Shown here piece after piece: positions 58,901 through 64,000 of a stretch of DNA of 64,000 bases. Numbering within the stretch: position 1 is the stretch's first letter; every line of letters begins with the position of its first letter. Source of the DNA: CAYYKK01 sp964467935 (GTDB taxonomy: Bacteria > Myxococcota_A > Polyangia > Polyangiales > Polyangiaceae); the NCBI GenBank assembly GCA_964467935.1, contig CAYYKK010000002.1, forward strand, positions 4,352-68,351, in the 5' to 3' direction. Under the pieces are notes generated by a model. The model was not told the DNA's origin, did no database searches, and worked only from the letters and a program-made list of their open reading frames with translations. A program made the position numbers and the translations under genes.

Positions 58901-60883
58901 TCAAGCGGCGTGCGGGCGGCGCGATTCGCGAAGATCGGCGATGGGGAATTTGAACGTCACGGTGGTGCCGTGCCCGGGGGCGCTCGACAGCTCGGTCCTG
59001 CCGCCGAGCTTCTCGGCCTCCGCGCGGACCGCGCCCATCCCGACGCCGCGCCCGGAGATGTCCGTGACGGACTCCGCGGTCGAGACGCCGTCCTCGAACA
59101 GGATCGACGTGAGATCGCTCGTCGGCTGGATCTGGATCCCGAGATCCGCTGCCTTCGCCGCCACGCGGGTGAAGTCGATGCCGCGACCGTCGTCGCTGAC
59201 GCTGACCACGAACGTGCCGTCCGAGATCGAGGTCTCGAGCTTGATGTGGCCGACGTCCGGCTTGCCGACGGCGACGCGCTCCTCGGGCGCCTCGAGCCCG
59301 TGATCGACCGAGTTGCGGATGACGTGGACGAGCGCCGACCAGAAGGAGCCCCACCGCGCCGGCTCGAGGCGGATGCCGTTGTCTCGAATGTCGACGTGCG
59401 GCTCCTCCTTGCCCAAGCGGCGCGCGAGCCCCTTGGCGTGATCGGCCGCCCGCGCGAGCCGCCGCTGCGTCGGCTCGAGCTTCCACCCTCGCAGCTTGGT
59501 GACGAGCCGCTCGATGGGCGCGCGCTCCTTGAGGAGCTCGAGGAGCTCCTGGTAATCGTGCTCCGAGATCTCGAGGCCGCTCCGATCCGTCGCGCCGCCC
59601 GAGAGCTGCGCCACCAACTTCTCCACGGCGGCGAACGAGGCGACGACCGCGCGGCGCTCCGCGTCCTCGAGGCCACGACCCTCCTCGACGAGCGTCGACT
59701 CGATCTCGTGGCAGAGGTCGGTGAGGCGCGTGAGGCCGAGGATCGCGGAGTTGCCCTTGAGCGTGTGCAGGAGGCGCTTCGTCACGGCGAGATCCTTCTC
59801 GCTCTCGCTCGCGATGCCGGCGACGAGGTTCCGCGCCTCTTCGAGGTACTCGAGCACGCCATTGCGATCACGGGTCATGCGGTCCGCGATCTGGATGAGC
59901 TCGCGCTGCTCCGCCTCGAGCTTCTCTCGCTCGAGCTCCGCGGTGCGGTCGGTGACGACGACGAGGCACTTCTCGAGCTGGTCGCCGTTCATGATGGGCA
60001 TGTAGGTGAGGCCGAGCGTGCGCTCGCCGAAGCAGAGGCGCTTCGGGAGGAGATCCATCGACACCTCGACGGGCATGAAGCCCTCGGTCACCTCGGACCA
60101 GCCGAGCGCGAACGTCTCGGCCGCCACCGGCGAGACCTCGGCGATCGCTTCGCCGATCGTCGCGTTGTTCCCGCTCGGGAGGAGCGCGTCGAAGGCCTTG
60201 GAGCGCTCGCTGGAGAAGACGCCGGCGCGATCGATCATCGCGAGCCCCTGCTCGACGTTGTCGAGCACGAGGCGCATGTCGCGGTTCTTCGCCTCGACCT
60301 CGGCCGTCCGCGCCTGGACGATCTTCTCGAGGCCGATGACGTTGTCGAAGAAGCTCCGCGCGATGTAGCAGACGGCGATCGACTCGAGCACGACGAAGGC
60401 GGCGTGCACGGCGACCACCCAGAGCGGCGCGGCGTAGTTGAAGACGCTGCGCGGCAGCCAGATCCAGAGCAGGAGGTGGTGGAGCGCGGCCGTCACGGCC
60501 GCGGTGAGGATGACCACGGGGTTCGCGTACACGGCGAGCAGCGCCAGCAGCACGAAGAAGTAGAAGTGCATCTCGATCTGCACCGGCCCCTGACCGAAGT
60601 GCACGAGGAGGCCGCCCATGATCATCGCCGTGAAGCCGTGGACCACGCTGACGAACCGCGGGTTCTCCGAGGTGCGCTCCGCGAGCGTGGGACCCACCGC
60701 GACGATCGACGTCAGGACGAGCGCGAGGAGCGGGCTCGTTCGATTGAAATACGCAATGAGGGTGAAGACCGGGATGTGGCCCAGATAGAAAAGCGTGCCG
60801 ACGCGGTTCATTCGGAGGAGGTATTGACGCTCGAAAGGCGTCATCTCCTTGGGCAGAACGAGGTATTCGAGGAGCTTCTTCAT
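58901..60883 (-). CDS. membrane CheA-like histidine kinase (Hpt and HATPase, no CheW domain)
   Basis: 660 residues from the ATG at 60881-60883. Six or so transmembrane helices (about 30-175) include I-E-M-H-F-Y-F-F-V-L-L-A-L-L-A-V-Y and A-A-L-H-H-L-L-L-W, a pattern seen in hybrid kinase and chemoreceptor sensors. A coiled coil (185-205) and a PAS-like region (205-315) follow. The P1-type phosphotransfer domain has L-L-H-T-L-K-G-N-S-A (His 373). The catalytic domain has the CheA-type N box H-V-I-R-N-S-V-D-H-G-L-E (519-530), D-D-G-R-G-I-D (564-570) and G-R-G-V-G-M (611-616). No P5/CheW-like domain, so it is not a chemoreceptor-array kinase. Coupled (ATGA) to the thioredoxin-fold gene upstream. 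Confidence 0.92.
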   Translation of the reverse strand: MKKLLEYLVLPKEMTPFERQYLLRMNRVGTLFYLGHIPVFTLIAYFNRTSPLLALVLTSIVAVGPTLAERTSENPRFVSVVHGFTAMIMGGLLVHFGQGPVQIEMHFYFFVLLALLAVYANPVVILTAAVTAALHHLLLWIWLPRSVFNYAAPLWVVAVHAAFVVLESIAVCYIARSFFDNVIGLEKIVQARTAEVEAKNRDMRLVLDNVEQGLAMIDRAGVFSSERSKAFDALLPSGNNATIGEAIAEVSPVAAETFALGWSEVTEGFMPVEVSMDLLPKRLCFGERTLGLTYMPIMNGDQLEKCLVVVTDRTAELEREKLEAEQRELIQIADRMTRDRNGVLEYLEEARNLVAGIASESEKDLAVTKRLLHTLKGNSAILGLTRLTDLCHEIESTLVEEGRGLEDAERRAVVASFAAVEKLVAQLSGGATDRSGLEISEHDYQELLELLKERAPIERLVTKLRGWKLEPTQRRLARAADHAKGLARRLGKEEPHVDIRDNGIRLEPARWGSFWSALVHVIRNSVDHGLEAPEERVAVGKPDVGHIKLETSISDGTFVVSVSDDGRGIDFTRVAAKAADLGIQIQPTSDLTSILFEDGVSTAESVTDISGRGVGMGAVRAEAEKLGGRTELSSAPGHGTTVTFKFPIADLRESRRPHAA

Positions 60884-61461
60884 AGGATCTCGCCGGGGTT
60901 CAGAAACGTTCGGAGGCGCTGGCTCACACCACAGCCCGCGACCGGGAGGGTCTCGTGCTCTCGGGCGGCCAGCGCGCCCTCGAGGATCTCGACGTCCGCG
61001 ACGTCGGCGCTCTGCTTCACGCGGGTGTAGCCGCCGGCGTAGAGGATCTCGCCGCCGGGGCTCACGACGACCATCATCGGCGCCGCTTCGATACGGTACT
61101 TGTCGCGCAGCTCGGTCGGCGTGACGCGGGTCACCGCGAACCCGGCGCGCGAGAGGCGCTGGCCGAAGTCGCCGTCGTCGGAGGCGATGACGACCGACTC
61201 GGCGAAGGGCTTCTTCGGTCCGCGCTCGACGAGGTGGTCGACGATGCGCTGCGAGCAGCGGCACGGACCATAGAGGAAGTGGACGGCGCGGAAGCCGTGG
61301 GCCTGGCCCGCCGAGACGCCGTCGAGCGCCGAGAGGAGCACCGGATCGTTCTTCGCGGGGACCGGGAGCGCGAGCTCGTGCCGCGCCATCAACATGACGC
61401 CCAGCCCCGAGGTCGCGACACCCCAGACCAGGAGAACGGCTTTGACGATGGGGATGCGCAT
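60880..61461 (-). CDS. membrane-anchored thioredoxin-fold protein with C-R-C motif
   Basis: 193 residues from the ATG at 61459-61461 (a GTG at 61479 would add six residues; neither has a clear ribosome site). N-terminal anchor IVKAVLLVWGVATSGLGVML, so the rest faces outside. The domain has F-L-Y-G-P-C-R-C-S-Q-R-I-V-D-H-L with a C-x-C pair in the position of a thioredoxin active site, a cis-Pro-like loop E-A-A-P-M-M-V-V-V-S-P-G-G-E-I-L-Y-A-G-G-Y, and a late C-G. This suggests a metal- or thiol-redox role. Its stop overlaps the kinase start, so it is likely a sensory partner of that kinase; inference. Confidence 0.8.
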   Translation of the reverse strand: MRIPIVKAVLLVWGVATSGLGVMLMARHELALPVPAKNDPVLLSALDGVSAGQAHGFRAVHFLYGPCRCSQRIVDHLVERGPKKPFAESVVIASDDGDFGQRLSRAGFAVTRVTPTELRDKYRIEAAPMMVVVSPGGEILYAGGYTRVKQSADVADVEILEGALAAREHETLPVAGCGVSQRLRTFLNPGEIL

Positions 61462-61633
61462 GCGATCGATGTTCGGCACGCGACGGCCGCGACTTTAGCC
61501 GTCGCTCGCGACCTCGACCGCCGACGCGCGCTAAAGGGCGTCCCCCGAGTGCCGTTCGGAGATCGTCGAGACGCGCTTCGTCGTGTCTCGAGGTGCTCCA
61601 CCCGCACCGCGAACAGTCCGTCCGAGGGAAGTC
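61462..61633. promoter_or_regulatory. divergent promoter region of the kinase/CheX signalling cluster
   Basis: 172 bp between the thioredoxin-fold gene (minus) and the CheX-like gene (plus). It contains no coding frame and must drive both halves of the cluster. No operator, sigma-54 or sigma-70 box was recognised with confidence. Confidence 0.4.
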
Positions 61634-62191
61634 ATGAGCCACGACCAAACGCAGCAGGAAGCGTTCGAACGAATCCTCGAGGTCCTCTCCGAGTGCGGGG
61701 AGACCCTGTTTCTCGGGAGCGGGCTCACGACGACACGCCTCGAGTGGGACGAGGAGCGCGCGTTCCCAGGCGGGAGCGTCGTCGCCATGCTCGGCTACGC
61801 GGGCGAAGCGCTGCGCGGCTCGCTGGTCCTGCAGACGGGCTGGGACGTCGCGAAGAAGCTCGGCCCCGACGGCCTCTACGAGGGGCCCGTCGAGGACACG
61901 CTGCGGGACGTGATGGGCGAGCTCGCCAACCAGCTGCTCGGGCGGCTGAAGAACAGGCTGCTGCCGGCGGGCGTGGTGCTGAACCTCGCGACCCCGACCA
62001 CCGCGTGCGGGAGCGAGGTGCGGCTCGGCAGCGCGTCGGTCGGCCGCTCGCGCTGGATCGCGTTCTCCTGCGGGGCGGGGCCGATCCTGATCCGATTCGA
62101 TGCGTCGTTCGCGCCCGATTTCCGGCTCGGCGATCTCGACGCGGCGCCGGAGGCGGCGCCGATGACCGAAGGCGACTTGATGCTCTTTTGA
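61634..62191 (+). CDS. CheX-like (CheC/CheX/FliY family) phosphatase-type protein
   Basis: 185 residues from the ATG at 61634 (GAGGGAAGTC upstream). The CheX fold is suggested by V-E-D-T-L-R-D-V-M-G-E-L-A-N-Q-L-L-G-R-L-K-N near 86-107, which carries the E-x-x-N pair used to dephosphorylate CheY-P. N-terminal strands (S-L-V-L-Q-T-G) and a final S-C-G-A-G-P-I-L-I-R-F strand fit the same fold. Only one E-x-x-N is present, as in CheX. With a CheY-like gene 23 bp downstream, the likely job is control of that receiver's phosphorylation state. Cytoplasmic. Confidence 0.82.
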   Translation: MSHDQTQQEAFERILEVLSECGETLFLGSGLTTTRLEWDEERAFPGGSVVAMLGYAGEALRGSLVLQTGWDVAKKLGPDGLYEGPVEDTLRDVMGELANQLLGRLKNRLLPAGVVLNLATPTTACGSEVRLGSASVGRSRWIAFSCGAGPILIRFDASFAPDFRLGDLDAAPEAAPMTEGDLMLF

Positions 62192-62214
62192 GCGGCGAGG
62201 AAAAGAGGATTCGT

Positions 62215-62589
62215 ATGGGCAAGGTATTGGTGGTCGACGACTCGATGATGATCCGAAAGCAGGTCTCCAGCGCGCTGACGCAGGCGGGCTTCTCGGTGGT
62301 GGAGGCGTGTGACGGCGCCGACGCGCTGAAGAAGCTCGACGAGACCGCGGAGGTCGCGCTCGTCGTGTGCGACGTGAACATGCCGAACATGAACGGGCTC
62401 GAGTTCCTCGAGGCCGTGCGCGGGCAGCCGACCCACGCGAGCGTCTCGGTCGTGATGCTGACGACCGAGGGTCAGAACGATCTCATCCAGCGAGCGAAGG
62501 CGCTCGGCGCCAAGGGCTGGATCATGAAGCCGTTCAAGCCCGACTTGCTGGTCGCAGCCGCGAAGAAGCTCACCGCCGCCGCGGCCTGA
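62215..62589 (+). CDS. CheY-like response regulator
   Basis: 124 residues from the ATG at 62215 (AAAAGAGGATT upstream). A stand-alone receiver with all key residues: D-D near 8-9, phospho-acceptor Asp 53 in V-V-C-D-V-N-M-P-N-M-N-G, Thr switch in V-M-L-T-T-E, and Lys in G-W-I-M-K-P-F. The sequence V-L-V-V-D-D-S-M-M-I-R-K is typical of CheY paired with CheA. It is 23 bp after the CheX-like gene and divergent from the CheA-like kinase, so the three form an apparent phosphorelay with its own phosphatase. Ends at a strong hairpin. Confidence 0.93.
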   Translation: MGKVLVVDDSMMIRKQVSSALTQAGFSVVEACDGADALKKLDETAEVALVVCDVNMPNMNGLEFLEAVRGQPTHASVSVVMLTTEGQNDLIQRAKALGAKGWIMKPFKPDLLVAAAKKLTAAAA

Positions 62590-62613
62590 GGCGCGCGAGC
62601 GCCGTCCGCGGAA

Positions 62614-62652
62614 GCGCCCCCCGAGCTCTCGACCCGAGAGCGAAGGGGGCGC
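62614..62652. terminator. nested bidirectional terminator hairpin
   Basis: Outer stem GCGCCCCC (62614-62621) with GGGGGCGC (62645-62652), inner 7-bp stem GCTCTCG (62625-62631) with CGAGAGC (62635-62641), loop ACC. It separates the convergent CheY-like and response-regulator genes. Confidence 0.85.
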
Positions 62653-62665
62653 CGTCGCGTGACGC

Positions 62666-63085
62666 TCAGGGGACGCTCTTGCGGGCGCGGGGCGAGCGAG
62701 AGAAGCGGCTCGCGGCGAGGCACGCGTCGAGCTGCGCCAGGAAGACGGCGCGGCTCGGGGACTTCTCGATGACGCCGACGGCGCCGCACCGCGCCGCCAT
62801 CTCCTCGAGGCTCGCGCGCGCGTCGGACGAATAGAGGATGACGATGGGCTTCTTCTCCTGCTGCGCGAGCAGCCGCGCGACGGCGTCGCCCGCGAGCCCG
62901 GGGATGTGCACGTCGAGCAGGAGGACGTCGGGCTTCTCCCGCGCGACGGCCGCCGTGGTGCCGAGCGACGACTCGCGCGTCAGCACCTCGAAGCCGGCCG
63001 ACTCGAGGTGCTCGCGCGTCACCTCGAGGACGACCTCGTCGTCGTCGACCACCATCACCCGACCTCGCTTCGCGGGCGCGCTCAA
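62666..63085 (-). CDS. receiver-domain protein
   Basis: 139 residues from the TTG at 63083-63085, whose T-G-A overlaps the stop of the hybrid kinase (TTGA); a GTG at 63058 or ATG at 63055 are alternatives, both just before V-V-D-D-D-E. A single receiver: D-D-D near 15-17, phospho-acceptor Asp in L-L-L-D-V-H-I-P-G, a Ser-Ser switch (L-Y-S-S-D-A), and E-K-S-P where most receivers have K-P. A short Ser/Arg/Lys-rich C-terminal tail follows. The coupling to the hybrid kinase says it receives phosphate from it. No output domain. Confidence 0.83.
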   Translation of the reverse strand: MSAPAKRGRVMVVDDDEVVLEVTREHLESAGFEVLTRESSLGTTAAVAREKPDVLLLDVHIPGLAGDAVARLLAQQEKKPIVILYSSDARASLEEMAARCGAVGVIEKSPSRAVFLAQLDACLAASRFSRSPRARKSVP

Positions 63086-64000
63086 GACGAGCCTCCGGCG
63101 GCGCCTTCGGCGCGGGCGAGCTCGGCCTCGAGCCGAGCCGTGAGCGCCGCGATCGCGCGATCGAGCGCGGTCACGTCTGCGGCCTCCGGCGTCGATTGCA
63201 TCTCGCCGGAGAGTCGCGCGAGCGCCTGGGCCCCGATGCTGAGACAGCTGCCTTTCATGCGATGTGCCTCCTCGCGCACGACCTGCCAGTCCTGCCTTCG
63301 AACGGCGTCGTCGAGCTTCGCCCGCGTCTTCGGGAGCTGCCCGAGGACGAGCCTGACGACCTTCGCCGAGCGCGGAACCGCCGTGGAGAGGATCTCCTCG
63401 TCGGGCACCGCCTCCACCGCTCGGCGCTTCGCCGGCTCCGACTTCTCGACCCAACGATCGACGATGGCCCCGAGCTTGGCCATGGTGAGCGGCTTCGTGA
63501 GGTAATCGTCCATCCCGACCGCGATCGCCTTCTGTTCGTCGCCCTCCATCGCGTGCGCCGTCAGGCCGACGATCGGCGTGCGCCTGTCCGCATGTCGGCG
63601 CCGGATCTCGCGCGTCGCTTCGTATCCGTTCATCTCGGGCATCTGGCAGTCCATGAGGATGACGGCGTAGTCGACGCCCTTCTCGAGGGCCGAGAGCGCC
63701 TCGCGCCCGTTCTCCGCGAGGTCGACCTCGTAGCCGAGCTCGCTCAGCATCTCCCTCTCCACCTGCTGGTTCACGGGGTTGTCCTCGACCAGGAGGATGC
63801 GCGCGCCCCGCGTCCGCCGGGCGAGCGCGGGGGGCCTCTCGGACAGACGCCCCGCGGCGCCGAGGACCGCGAGGATGCGATCCTTGAGCCGTTCGGCGTG
63901 GACGGGCTTCGGCAGACACTCGGCGATGCCGACGAGCAGGGTCTCTTCGGGGAGAGCGTCGTCGACGACCGAGGTCAGCATGAGGATCGGCGGGGGCTTC
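63082..64000 (-). CDS. hybrid histidine kinase, C-terminal part (REC-REC-Hpt), 5' end outside window
   Basis: About 306 residues are visible; the gene enters from the right edge. It starts inside a receiver domain (P-P-P-I-L-M-L-T-S ... C-L-P-K-P-V), then a second complete receiver: R-I-L-L-V-E-D-N-P-V-N-Q-Q-V-E-R, phospho-Asp in I-L-M-D-C-Q-M-P-E-M-N-G-Y, L-T-A-H-A-M and D-Y-L-T-K-P-L. A C-terminal Hpt domain ends the protein, with the phospho-His in E-E-A-H-R-M-K-G-S-C. This is the layout of a multi-step phosphorelay kinase; sensor and kinase domains must lie beyond position 64000. Coupled to the receiver gene downstream. Confidence 0.9.
   Translation of the reverse strand, partial: KPPPILMLTSVVDDALPEETLLVGIAECLPKPVHAERLKDRILAVLGAAGRLSERPPALARRTRGARILLVEDNPVNQQVEREMLSELGYEVDLAENGREALSALEKGVDYAVILMDCQMPEMNGYEATREIRRRHADRRTPIVGLTAHAMEGDEQKAIAVGMDDYLTKPLTMAKLGAIVDRWVEKSEPAKRRAVEAVPDEEILSTAVPRSAKVVRLVLGQLPKTRAKLDDAVRRQDWQVVREEAHRMKGSCLSIGAQALARLSGEMQSTPEAADVTALDRAIAALTARLEAELARAEGAAGGSS

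Noticed and set aside
1..64000. Mobile elements, prophage genes, toxin-antitoxin or defence islands
   Set aside because: No transposase, integrase, phage structural, restriction or CRISPR-associated gene was seen, and codon use appears even across the window by eye.

Overview
This is a GC-rich chromosomal segment (strong G/C bias at third codon positions; GC not computed) that looks like a large-genome myxobacterium, probably Polyangia/Polyangiales-like. The signs are: four eukaryote-type Ser/Thr kinases in 64 kb; many lipoproteins with Ser/Gly/Thr linkers after the signal peptide; Myxococcus-type Cys-rich (DUF4215) repeats; a DUF1592/DUF1552 pair; RCC1, CAP and P-domain secreted proteins; and several GTG/ATG starts overlapping the previous stop. 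I found no rRNA, tRNA, CRISPR array, insertion sequence or phage gene. It reads as core/accessory chromosome without clear recent transfer.

1-9801 (all minus strand) is a nitrogen-storage locus. iadA (isoaspartyl dipeptidase) and cphB (cyanophycinase) overlap by 4 bp. They are followed by a small lipoprotein, an M61-type metallopeptidase, cphA (cyanophycin synthetase), a second CphA-like protein that lacks the ATP-grasp domain, and a truncated alpha/beta hydrolase. Synthesis and full degradation of the Asp-Arg polymer cyanophycin are therefore encoded side by side. 9890-24000 carries two Ser/Thr kinases, a haem/copper-monooxygenase lipoprotein, a GST, a multi-pass membrane protein with His motifs, a PAS protein, a single-domain response regulator, a phospholipase C-like phosphoesterase, a two-domain VOC protein, an FGE-like lipoprotein and a 1-Cys peroxiredoxin.

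24110-33686 holds two neighbouring export/surface modules. One is a DUF1592 c-type cytochrome-like protein plus a Tat-exported DUF1552 protein, flanked by two paralogous propeller-like lipoproteins. The other is a FecR-TPR / outer-membrane / RCC1 operon that converges on an ECF sigma factor gene. 33808-45694 is mostly secreted or surface Cys-rich lipoproteins around a 1271-residue PknK-like kinase-ATPase-TPR protein. 45999-55964 has a translationally coupled patatin/outer-membrane pair (with a hexanucleotide repeat inside a signal peptide), a class 3 lipase, a dihaem cytochrome and a GT39-like glycosyltransferase.

56237-64000 is signalling. A fourth kinase has its N-terminal zinc-ribbon in another reading frame. 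After an outer-membrane protein comes a membrane CheA-like kinase coupled to a thioredoxin-fold protein, divergent from CheX-like and CheY-like genes. These converge on a response regulator and the 3' end of a hybrid histidine kinase that runs off the window. Strong hairpins separate most convergent pairs in the right-hand half.
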